Positions 1 through 12,600 of a stretch of 64,000 nucleotides of DNA are shown piece after piece; within the stretch, counting starts at the first letter, position 1; every line of letters starts with the position of its first letter. Both the position numbers and the translations under genes were made by a program. The notes beneath the pieces are model-generated. The model worked only from the letters and a program-made list of their open reading frames with translations, did no database searches and was not told the DNA's origin. The DNA comes from Notospermus geniculatus (lineage: Eukaryota > Nemertea > Pilidiophora > Heteronemertea > Lineidae), in the NCBI GenBank assembly GCA_002633025.1, contig NMRB01000225.1, positions 313,689 through 377,688 on the forward strand. Reading direction: 5' to 3'.

Positions 1-499
1 AGATGTAATGTCATTCGCCCGTGGTGCGTGGACTTCACGCAGAAGAGACATGTGACATAGTTGTAACATTCGCAATGAATTGAAGGTACGTGGATAAAGG
101 TAGGTCAATTGGCAACGTACTGTATATATGTACATGTACGTGTACAAAGTTTCAAGTCAATAGCCGGAGCGGTTATGAAATGTGCCCTACTAACACACGA
201 CACAACGGCTGATGCACCATGACAATAGCTCACCCTGGTGAGCTAACGAATTCATCATGATATTACTAGGAACAATCTGATATTAGTAAGGTCATGCAAT
301 ATCTTATTCAGTATTCACTCAATAACTTTCAGACTTGTTTTGTACGAGAGTCCACAAGCATAACCTGAATGCCAAATCCTTGTCCCATAGCTCTGCTTGT
401 CGCCAAGCAACAGAGCAGATTGAATAACTTCTCATTTCCACTTCCCAGCAAGGCAACGGATATTCTCTAATCGGAACAAGTGAATATCAAATATCTTAC

Positions 500-532
500 C
501 AGCAGCATGCTACCCGATGTGCCAATGGCACC
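500..532 (-). other. Candidate micro-exon after Roco exon 18
   Basis: On the minus strand an acceptor-like cctttag precedes 33 bases followed by GTAAGATA. The frame reading GAIGTSGSMLL looks like SPRY sequence, but the phase does not follow from exon 18 (phase 1), so either another exon intervenes or this is chance. The rest of 1-657 shows no convincing exon. Confidence 0.2.
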
Positions 533-657
533 CTAAAGGTCACAGCATGTCTAATCACTAAAACCATATCATCAAACAGGTTGAATATCAACTTGCCTGC
601 AAGTCATAGTGCAATGCCATCTGGTGGCAAAGTTATGGAAGTACAAACTTTACTTAC

Positions 658-3600
658 TGATTTCGAAGTAGTTGTTTTTAGGTGTAAGTGGAAGTTTGCC
701 AACGTACAGACCAACAGGTAGCGACGAAGAGAGTGGAGTATAGCTGAAAAGGAAAGATGCAATCATTAACTCTGAGACAAGGTTTCTAGGAAATATTTGG
801 CAGTGTAAGGGTTACCGGAAGTGCATAACAATCCTATTCATCAGGCTTCATTACGGTACTTACGCAATAATGCCCTCAGCTTGCCACACTCGGACTCTCC
901 GTCTGATGTGAGAGTGGAATAATGTCTTCATGAGGCTATCAGAGTCATCGACATCTGATGCTGACACCTGCAATTAGAACGTAATTAGAACAGTAATTAG
1001 AACATCAGAGAGAATCATCTGGAAATATCAATCTGAAAATCAATTCTACTTTGCTTGATGCACTATCCCGCTGCTAATAAACCTGAAATTTTTTTTCTTT
1101 TTCATGGTCATATTATCAGTTGTAGGCCTACGTGATGAATGCTGTACTCTCAGGAGTGCACGTGCTACAGTACACTTGGAGTGCAGCATACTGTAAACCG
1201 TGAAATTTTCGCGAGCGTTTTATTTTCGCGATTTTTGCGATGAGGGATCAAAACGCGAACTTAATTCGCACGAAAATCGCTGGACCTTAAAAATTTCTGA
1301 AGCTCAAGGGCCATATCGCGAAATTTATTCTTCGCGAATTTGTGAAGTACGAAAATCACAAACAATTACCGCCGCGAAAATTTCACGGTTTACAGTATAC
1401 AGGAGTACAACATTCAAAGGAGTACAATAGAAAACAGTAAATTGGATTACAGAGTACAGAGCACATGGCAGGAGAGCTTACCTTTGGTGTCAGAACTCTG
1501 ATGGTTAGTTTGTCACCCTTATTCCACTTCATGTGAGAAGAGAGCGATTTCAGTTCAACATCTTTCACAGGTTTTGTAATTGTCATGACATTCCCAGGAA
1601 ACACCTGGATGTTACTTGCACCACTGATGCTGAAACGGTGAATTTTTTTGTCAATTTTGAACAAAAAACAAGCTAAACTTGCTATATCGAATTTTACAGA
1701 TTCACAAATATCGAGCTCTAGGTTCAGACACCTCATTATCTCCACACAAACCTGGTTTCCTGGGCCCCCAACACCGTGGGCTAAACCTAACTTCTTACAC
1801 TACTCACAGAGCCTTGTCAAGGATAAAACTTGTTCCGTCCTGCTTAAAGCCCCACAGTATTGAATTTTACGATATTTTCAAAAAGTTTGGAGAGTGCACA
1901 TAGAGGTCCCATAGCCTCGTGAAGGTCCCCAAAATGCTTGCCTGATACGCACTTCACAGAATAAAGGCCTAGTTTTCAGCACGCATAGGAAAAAACTGCA
2001 GGGAGAGCTCTAATGTATTCTGACAGAGCGTAGTACATTTTACACTACGCTGACGTCGTGCGAGAATCGCGGCGATGATTTGCGTTTTTCACATTCAATA
2101 CAGTGGGGCTTTAATAATTCAAGAATATTTCCGATGTAATAACTGAATATATGACCCGTCACCACAAAATGAGTCATAAGACGCTCTGAGGTTGGCAAGG
2201 TGAAACCAAATATTGTCAATTTCAGAAGACCTTGGCCTGTTGTTTGACTTTTGTGAAACCTGAGTAATTCTGTTTCTTCCTTTTTAACCTGGTGGTTGTT
2301 TTGATTCACTCTGGTTCATATTCTGAACAACTTAAGACTCATTTCGTGGCGATGGGTCACATATATAGGCCTACTTACTCTATCAAGGCAACGAATGGAC
2401 CAGCCGCAATCGGGGTGAAGACATCCACCTCGTTGAACGTCACATTTATGTCCGTGGCTGTCAAGAATAACTTACAACTTGAACTCCGCAGATCTTTGAG
2501 GACCATATGGTTCCAATCACCTTGATTTGGTCGCAGGGAACTCTTCACTCTCTGAAAAAGAACACTGTGCTTCAAAGATGGTTGCCATGGTGACGTGCAA
2601 ACACTCGTTCCAACTTTTGTAAAATGCCAGCTTGGTAATAGTATCAATCATGAAAGCATTGATCCTCCTGTCTCCTGAAGTGCTTTGCAACAGTTCTTTT
2701 ATGACTCTTCTTCACATTGAACTGTCGGAAGGCATAAAGCCTAGTTTATACTTCGACGCACGACCATCGCTGGTGACCAACGCGCCATCTTGCGTTCGAC
2801 GCCGAGCCCGTCGTGCGATTTCATAACGGGTCGCCGTCGCTAAAGTACGCTGGAGTATGAATCAATTCCGCGAAGTCGGCGTCCAGATTTGGTCGTGCGT
2901 CAGACGCCAAAGGGTTTGCGTCGAAGTATAAACTAGGCTTAAAGGAGTTAGATGCCGAAGTTGTAAACAAGCTGGCTTGTTTACAAACATGGTCAGCAAA
3001 CTAGTTTTATTCCTTCGTAAAGGCGGCAGCACCAGTAGCGCCCCGTGATCGTTAGACTGGTGCCCGGTCCAATGCAACTCACTCATGATATTCACGTCAG
3101 TACATATCACCGACAATAGGTGGCAGCACCGCAGGCGTCGTGTGGATAGAGAACCAGTGAGTGAGTGTTTACAACTTGGACGTCCAGCTCCTTTAAGACT
3201 TATGGTACCGTGTAAGGATGTGCCGGTTAACAATGGCTTCACGGTTGGAAACCTTTGTAAAGCCTTTGTCAACCAACATGATTGTACACAGTTTACTTGT
3301 AAAGAAAGCCTAAAGCTTAGCCAACTGCTCAAGAGAACACGAAAGATGAGTGTGGTAGAAAGAGGTGCCTAATAACACACCTACTTTCCATAGAGAGTGC
3401 AGCACTGACACAGTAAATTTCGGTCCCTGAATACATACCCAGACAATCTCCGCACACCTCTGACAAATCCCACAATGCCAGCAAGCGGTGATCTCAGTCT
3501 CACATCCACACTCGCGGTACTTTCCGCTCGGGACGCCATTGTGAGGGCAATGGAAGCCATCACCTGAGCAATTCTGGCAGAGAGTACAAACGGTGATTTT

Positions 3601-6600
3601 CTTCAATGCTTCACCAGCAGCTACGATAGGCTTTTCCCATGTATGGTGTGAACAGATGGCGTAATTCCCTAGAAATAGAAAGGAATGCATTCAAGAAAAT
3701 GTATTAAAAGTGCGTGCCGGTCACCTCTCAACCTACTGACTGCAATCTTCTTGCTCTTAACTTCTAGCTCGGAGGCCAACGCCCAAACCACTCGGCCATA
3801 GGAAATCCTCTAAGATTTACTGTCGAGTGACGAAAACAAACGGGTTAATATTTTCATACCAGAAGTAAACTGAAACAACGTTAGAAAAATGAAATTTCAG
3901 TCACAACGCTCGCAGCGACGCCGTGTGGTGCTAGTACGGTGCCCTCCCTATATATAGACCATTCAGGTCTTATACTCGCTGCGCCATCTATTGTCATGCG
4001 GGTTCCCCATTGGAGTCATCCATTTCATCACTCACAAGGTCCACAGTCTCCCCCAATCCTGACGATGGTATAGATCGTACGCATCTCCTTCAGAACAAAC
4101 TCCAGGATATCAAAGTGAAGATTCAGAATGCTCCACATGTATTTCCGTAAATCTTTCTTTTCTTGGGCCATGTTTTCCGTCCCTGGTGGTGAGACTGTGC
4201 GTGCCTCGAGGATGATTTCCGTTGCTGCAACAGAAGATGACGATATTCCTATAATCACACAGTAGCCCAGGCCAAAAGCTTGCAAACAGTGCTATGCAGC
4301 ATTCTCCAAATTAATGTAGGCCTAGCTCTCATGGCACCTTAAGCCTGCAGCACACGTCACCACTTTCGTTGCTCATACAGGCAAAAGTGTGCTGTGGCCG
4401 GCAACAACCACTCACCACGGAAATTCTGTGGTGACCACGAGTTGCCAGAAGTTGCCGAAAAGCAAACATGTTTGATTTCACACCACGAAAATTGCTCGTG
4501 GTTGCGAGTTGTGGTGATGCGTGGCCATCAGCAGCACACGAGACCACTGAGTGGTGACGTCTGCTGTAAACCGGCAACCACCACAAAAATTGCCGACCAC
4601 GAAAGTTGCCTGTACGAGCAACGAAAATGGTGACGTGTGCTGCAGGCTTTAGTGGAGCGTATAAAGAAGATGCAGTCACAACCGGGGAATGCACATATAC
4701 AAATTCATCCACACCAGCTTGTGGATACCCATTTAACCAGGGTGTTATGGGAAAAGACCCATCAGTTGGATCTAAAATCTAATGTACATTTTCTGACAAA
4801 CAATGCACCTACTTTTAAGGATCAAACAAAAATGACCCTTACCATTTTTCATGTAAAGGATCACCTCAACTGCTCCCTGATGGACGACGTAACCCCTGGA
4901 CCAGAGGACTTCAAACCGTGCCACGTTGGCCACTAGCGCTGCCACACGTGATATGACATCCCCAGGAGGTGCGCAAACCATTTTGAAAACATTGCAAGCT
5001 GTATAGAGATTCTTGTCTTCCTTGCCCTCTTGCCAATAGTGTTCCTAAAAGAGATTCACAGGTTTTGTACACTCGACCGTGTCTTCCTCNCAGTCGCATC
5101 AAGGGGCAATACTGAAAGGGAAAGTATTGACAGGTGCTTCATAACATTTTATCAAGGAAGTAAGTGGATAGGTGATCGGGTACCATCGGCATCTCTCACT
5201 GCTGAGGTTACAGTACTCTGCACAACTGACCTACTCTGCACAATGGGGAACCGGAGTGCCCAAAGGAGGCGCTGGGGAACAACTCAGTTTTTACACAAAA
5301 ACGCATGCGCCGCGACGTTGAAAACCTCTTTGACGTCGCACGTCGTTCCGTCGTGCGTCATTCAGAATGAGTGACGTTGCTCTTCGATCTGTTCTTTACG
5401 CTAAAATCAGTCAATTTTATTGATAAAATTCAACATGTTTCCGCTTGAATTTTCGCTTGAAAACATTCAGATACATTGAGTCAGTCCTAAACTTGATGTC
5501 AAACGTGTGAAATTCGAAATTCAATGGATTACTTCGGGTATTTCAGCGCTGGAAATCGAGTGTAGTTTTCAGAATTAAATGGCAAATAACGTTAGCCTCA
5601 CTTTCGACGTCATATTTTAGACTGAGTTGTTCATCAGCGCCACGTCATGGATTAGTTCCTCCGGTTCCTCATTGCCACGTACCACATGCAGCATCATGCA
5701 TGTACTGTCCTCATATCTTTGCGGACGTCGCGCAACACCGTGGAAAGCACGCAGTGAAGACGTAATGTCACAATGTGCGGATATCATGTGAATCGAAGTG
5801 TATCTTCCGCCCACAAGTGTCATCTGTCTTTAGCCTAGTTCATACTTCGACGCATGACCATCGCCAGCAACTGATGCGCGATCTTGCATTCGACGCCGAC
5901 CCCGTCGTGTGATTTGGTCAGCGTCCAATCGCGAGGCTGTAATTAGGCCTACTTGAGTCATTTCATAACGGGTAGCCGTTGCTAAAAGTACGCTGGACTA
6001 TGAATCAATTCTGCAAAGTCGGCATCCAGATTTGATCGCGCGTTGGACGCCGATGGTCGTGCGTCGAAGTATGAACTAGGCTTTTGTCCCTTTTTGTATG
6101 TAGGCCTACTCTTGTTACAGTTACAGTAAATATATATGCAATCAACTTACATCCTGGCCACACGTCTTCACCAAAGTCTTCACGTCCTCTTCGCCCAAAC
6201 CTTTACGGTCTTGTGGAACACAAGACAACATGTTTCTACAACTCATCACCTGTGATGTCATCAGATCGTTGAGGAGGTCGAAGAACCAGAATATGTTGAG
6301 GATCACCATCGACTCGCTGCCGTTCTCCAAGTAGATGCACCAACCCTAAAACAAAAACACACAGTTGGCTGTCATTGTGTCGATTGTCCAATAGGAGCAG
6401 TCAGCCGCGCATATTGCCAAAAGATGGCAGCAAAGTTCTAGTGGTCCAATACACAGGAAAATCCACATGATTGTTGCTCGATCAAGAATGAATGGGTCCG
6501 CTATATGCATTGAATTGGGCCGTAATGACACCTATTGGTCAACTCACTGACAGCTCCTATTAATTCAAATGTCCCACCCACGGGATGCCCCTGCCCCTTC

Positions 6601-9600
6601 AGGATGTACCGGTAGTATAGCCCATGGCATTAGAGAACACGTGAGAGCTAGGTTTGGGCTACGTTAGGGAGGCCATGTCAAGTTATGTTACTTGAATTTG
6701 TTAGCCAATAAAAACCCATAGAAACTGATGGAAGTCCTTCTTCATCAATCAAAGCCCCCCCCCCCCAATCCCGACATTTGATGGTGGAGAACCCGGAACA
6801 CAAAGTATTTTGAGATAAAGTTACCATTAGGCCCTGCTTATATTNGGCCATGTCAAGTTATGTTACTTGAATTTGTTAGCCAATAAAAACCCATAGAAAC
6901 TGATGGAAGTCCTTCTTCATCAATCAAAGCCCCCCCCCCCAATCCCGACATTTGATGGTGGAGAACCCGGAACACAAAGTATTTTGAGATAAAGTTACCA
7001 TTAGGCCCTGCTTATATTGAATTCGCAGCAATATGACATGAGGCGAAGTGACCTTAGAGGTGAGGTTTGGGCCTGAGAGGAAGGTTGCCAAAAATCTGAT
7101 GCACAGAGTATCAAACTTACCAAATTATGAAACAGTTTTGCTAGCATCTTGTCCCGTCTAACGTCACCAGCTTCAATAACTTGCCCAATGCCTTCATCAA
7201 ACTTATCCATAGTCAGCGCATAGCCGTGTTGTTTTTTCAAGGCTGTGAAGACTTTTTCCACGTCGTGTGGAAATGAATAGCGATGCGTTTTCTGTTTGCG
7301 ATCAACCAACAGGACATCCGCTATCGATTTCAAGAAGTTTTGAAGGCCCTGTAGAGAGAAAGGTGCAAATCTGAGTTGAAGGCGAAATGTACAGATCATT
7401 GCACAGCAAGTACAGGTAGGAAAGGGTCTATGGTCATAATCTGTCACAACTCCCCCTAAGTTTGAGACCTTCCGTGAGATAAAAAAGTTAAAGTTAAAGT
7501 TTGTGTTTATAGTCTGATATCAACAACGGTAGAGGTGTCATCCGACAGAACTCAGATGAGCTGCTCATTCAGCGCTACAATCCGAGCATTTCCGACCGGT
7601 ACCCATTTATAAATTTGGGTGGAGAGAGGTCAGGCAAAGAACTTCCCCAAAGTCTCACGCCCAGTGGGTTTCGAACCCGGGATCCTCTGACTGCTAGTCG
7701 GATGCCCGAACCACTACACCACCGTGGCTCCTGGGTAAGACTTACGTTAGAGCCATCTATATTAACAGATGTAAACTCAATCATTTCCTTCGTCTGTGCG
7801 AATGCCTTCAGATTTTCGACCATCTTCAAGGCTTCTGCATATTTCTCTTGTTCTACTTGATTCATGTCATTCAGGCACCTGAAAGACAGAAAAATGAATC
7901 ATGGTAGACATGGCTTATGGGAAGAAAAAGTCCTACCCCCCCCCCAAAAAAAAACATTCCAGTGATTTCATATTCTACTCAGCTCTCATCTCAATGTGTT
8001 ATCCGTGACAGCAAAATGAGTCGGAATGCACACAGAAGAAGACCCAAGGTGAACCAACGGTTTGTTGAATTCAGGATTGTCTGCTCATTGTGAAGTTTGA
8101 CTTCGTCCATTTCTGTAATTATTCTCTGGTGTCATCTTGGGTCTTCTTTCCGGCGCATTCCGACTCATTTTGCAACCATGGGTTACATATTGTAAAGACG
8201 TGAAGTTTGATTGTCTTCTCATGCAGTGCAGCAGCACGATGGTTGGCTGGCAAGCCATGACAATCCGAGGACCTCACTAAACCATTCATTTGGTAGTAGC
8301 AACAGGAAGTTTGATCATCTTCTCGGTGCAGCGGCACGGTCGTTGCCATGTTCGATATGTCTGTCACAGTGCCCCCCCCCCCATATATGGCATCAATGCT
8401 TTCACATCTACGATTTGGCTCTCGATGGGCAACTCAACCATAGGCAATCGTTGGAGTCATTGGTCTCAGTGTAAGTCGTAAGGAAACCAACAATGGTAAA
8501 TTGCCCATTAATTGAGAGCCAAATTGCCGAAGAAAATTCACATGAAACAGTGCCTTTAGCAACTGCGACTCAAGTATGTCGAAAAATTTTAAGCAGCCAA
8601 GTAAAAAAGATTCTCACCTCTCCTTTTCTTGAACGAACTCTTCCAATTCTTTGATTCCAAGTGAGTTTGAAAGGTCAACTTGCTTCAGGGCGGCATTTTC
8701 TCCACCCATGCCGACCACGATGAAGCGGCACGAGTCGAATGTTTGACAAACTGGGGGACTCTGTGAAGAAAGATTTAGACATTATTGCTGTGCTCTATTC
8801 ATGAAAATAACCAGAAGGAAAAGAACAGATGTGTTTGAGATAACGGAGATATTTTAACTTACCCTTCCTACGAAGTATTGAATTATCTTCAACACGTGAT
8901 CTTTGACGACATTCGCATCTGTGCTGGCGTCATACGGAATGACAACAACTGATGGTTCATCTGGGATTATCTTCTCAAACCAAGGCTGAAAAGATGTTGA
9001 TTAAGTCAATAGATTAGTACAGTATTTAGAATATTACCAGAATAGATTAGTAAACTTATAGTACCTTATGTGCCAGGAAGAATTTCAGAGGTAGCCGAAT
9101 TTCATTCAAATGCCGAGCAGGTAACATACCCCCAAAATGTTCTGGCTGAAGAACAATGTGACCTAGAGTGCTCATATTTTGTAAACAGGTACCCTTTCAT
9201 TTGATTGGTGAACTGACTGAAGAAAATTTTGTCTTGGGGTGAATTAGCCAGGGGAGAATTATACGAGACGAAATATTGTGGGATGAATCATGTATGAACG
9301 AGGGATGAATTATCCTTACCGTATTTATGCGTATTTTAGCACAGTGAGCTTAAAATCGATGTGTGCTAAAATTCGAATATAAGCACAGTGCGCTTAAAGT
9401 CGAACAAAAAGTGATGTGGCCAATGATTCCAAACGGACCGTTTTAGTGTGTTTCGTACGGCCATAGGTGTTCTCATATAGTTTGCATCAAAGTTTACTGT
9501 AGGCTGTACGATACCTACTTACTCGGCGAGTCCCGCCGGCGCAGGTCACTTTGCTGATCACGGGTCACACTTGGGAAGTGCCCACAACCACAACCAACGG

Positions 9601-12600
9601 ACTAATTATCGTTTGTATCTAGAATGCGCCGAGGATCTGAGCCGACAAAATCTTTGGCCAGGAAAAGGCGCCAAAGAAGTGGTTTTGTTCCAGAAAAGTA
9701 TAAGCGCATGTGCTTATAATCGGGCGAAACGAAGGCAGGAAAAAGGCCTTAAAACAAGCGATTTTCGTTTATAAGCGCATGTGCTTGAATACGCATAAAT
9801 ACGGTAGGAGAAATTATCCTTCGGATCAATATTATCTGCAACGTAGTATGCGGGGGTTATTGCTGCCCACGGCAATGAGTTGAAGATGAAGCCAAGCAAT
9901 TGGAAGAGGGGATAAAATGATCTGAGGACACTTACGTGTGTTGAAATGATTTCCGTCCACGCAACGCCAGCTCCAGAGTGGTAATAGAGATGCTTTAGGG
10001 GTTCTTTTTTCTTCTGGCCGATATAGGCCGTCAGACTGAACTTAGTGTGCGGTTCTGGACAGACAATAACATGGCCGATATTCTGCGGGACAGCTTTGTC
10101 TGAAAAGATTGTGTAAAAAGTGAGAACGATATTGGCTGAAACACACATGGCAAAATTGTTGGGCAGGCAGCTGTGTTTGTGTGTTCTTGTTGTTGTTTCT
10201 CATGTGTGTTTGTGGTGTTCTTGTTGTTGTTTCTCAAGTATTTTCGTGGTGTTCTTGTTGTTGTTTCTTAGATGTGTTCATGGTGTTCTTGCTGTTGTTT
10301 CTTAGATGTGTTCATGGTGTTCTTGCTGTTGTTTCTTAGATGTGTTTGTGGTGTGTTCTTGTTGTTGTTTCTTAGATGTGTTCATGGTGTTCTTGTTGTT
10401 GTTTCTTAAGGCTCGTCTACACGATCATACATTTGTTCAAAACATCATCATACATTTGTATGATGATGTCCAAGCTTGTTTGTCGATTTCTGTCTTGTGA
10501 CAATAATGCAGCTAAAATTTTGAACATCATCAAACATTGTTCAAAACAGCATCATAGACTTGTATGATGATGTTCAAGTTTGTTGTGGATTTCGATCTAC
10601 AGTCCAACATTCATGGACATTGTATGATGAAGTATGATGGAGAAAGGATAATGTTGGATGATGTTCAAGTTTGTTGGGAAAACCGTCCACACGATCATAC
10701 ATTTGTGCCTGAACATCATCACACATTTTTTTTTGGGATGTTTTGCATTGGCAAGATGAAACATGCAGCTAAAAATTTGAACATCATCATACATGTTCAG
10801 GTTTGTTGGGAAAACAGTCCACACGATCATACATTTGTCCATGAACATCATCACACAAATTTGAACATCATCATACATGTTGGTTGCTGTTCAAGTTTGT
10901 TGGGAAAACAGCCTACACAATCAAATATCTGTCCATGAACATCATCATACAAATGTATGAGGATGTTTTGAACAAATGTATGATCGTGTAGACAGGCCTT
11001 TAGATGTGTTTGTGGTGTTCTTGTTGTTGTTTCTCAGATGTGTTGGTGTTCTTGTTGTTGTTTCTCCACTGTGTTCATGATGTTCTTGTTGTTGTTTCTT
11101 AGATGTGTTTGTCATGTTCTTGTTATTGTTTCTCAGATGTGTTGGTGTTCTTGTTGTTGTTTCTCCACTGTGTTCATGGTGTTCTTGTTGTTGTTTCTTA
11201 GATGTGTTTGTCATGTTCTTGTTATTGTTTCTCAGATGTGTTGGTGTTCTTGTTGTTGTTTCTCCACTGTGTTAGGGGTGTTCTTGTTGTTGTTTCTTAG
11301 ATGTGTTTGTCATGTTCTTGTTGTTGTTTCTCAGGTGAGTTTGTGGTGTGTTCTTGCTGTTGTTCCTCAAGAGTTGATCACGGCCTGGAGACAACTATGG
11401 CCTCAAAGATCAACATCTTTTTAAGTAGGCCCCTAAGTCTATAGTTGTATTTTCATGAAAGCTAAATAAATCATTTCAACTGGAAATACTAAGTAAATAG
11501 ACGAATTTTCTGATCATAAAAGGCCACTATTCAACATTAACAATTCCACAACACTCCTTTACCTCACAAACAACAAGAAATCTGCACTCGGAGACACGCC
11601 TTGAAAAAATATCACAGCATCCTCCACACAATGTTTAACTAATGAACACCAAGTACCACACAATGAAAAGCTAGAAAGGTTTCTGCAGCAGCAACAAGGG
11701 AAATTTGATCCGCATCGAGTTGAGATTAAATTGTCATGCCCCGAGTGTTAATCAACATGCTGTGCGATGAGGAAATCGTATAGGTATTGGTCTGTGGAGC
11801 AGTACTTGAGTACAGTTGACGTATCCAGAGGTTCTGGAGTATGGAGGAGGCGTTAGATACCGTTTTCTTGTGATATGGATCAAAATGAAAATGTCCACAG
11901 GTGTGTATTTCAATGAAGACCAGAATTGGATAGACACAGAAATGACAGATTTTTCTATTTGGATATTTCAATGGTGCTGATTTGCCTTATTTAGAGTAAA
12001 GGTAAGGATGATTTTATTCGTCAGCTTTGAAATAATGACTGAAAAGTGAAATAAGATTGGCAATGTGGGTTCTTCTCATGCAATTTGCAGCTCTCTATGG
12101 GCAACTCAACTACGAGGAGTTGTTTGCGTCATTGTTTTCAGTGTAGGCCATAAAGAAACAAATGTGTGATGGTCTGGGATAACCCGTTGGAAGTCGCTGA
12201 GTGATCAACAAGGGTTGTTAGGCCAAAAAAATAAAGTATTTGTTTCTTGTCCGCGCCCGCGTCATTCCCAGGCCCTCCGCATCGAAATTTTTTTTTCTCA
12301 CCAATTTCAAATTTTCCCACTTTGCTTACGCAGCGCCTTCTATACAATGCACAGAAATGCTTCATCACTTGAAATCATCTTTATTTTTCATGAAATCTGT
12401 GCTTTAAACATGTAGAGAGCCCATCCATGAAGAAAACGGAAAAAAAATTATTTGAAAATTTAAAAAAAATTCGCATGCCCGCATCAATTTTTGCTGAGTT
12501 GCATTGAACTGCTATTGTTCACGTGTTACGTGGTACGTTTCGGCTATTGAAATGTGCGGGTTCACCAAGGCCATTAACACTTTCCTCAAACGCAACATCC

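Noticed and set aside
11038-11424. Plus-strand frame of 128 codons rich in Cys and Leu
   Set aside because: Translation of a GTT-rich minisatellite in a Roco intron.
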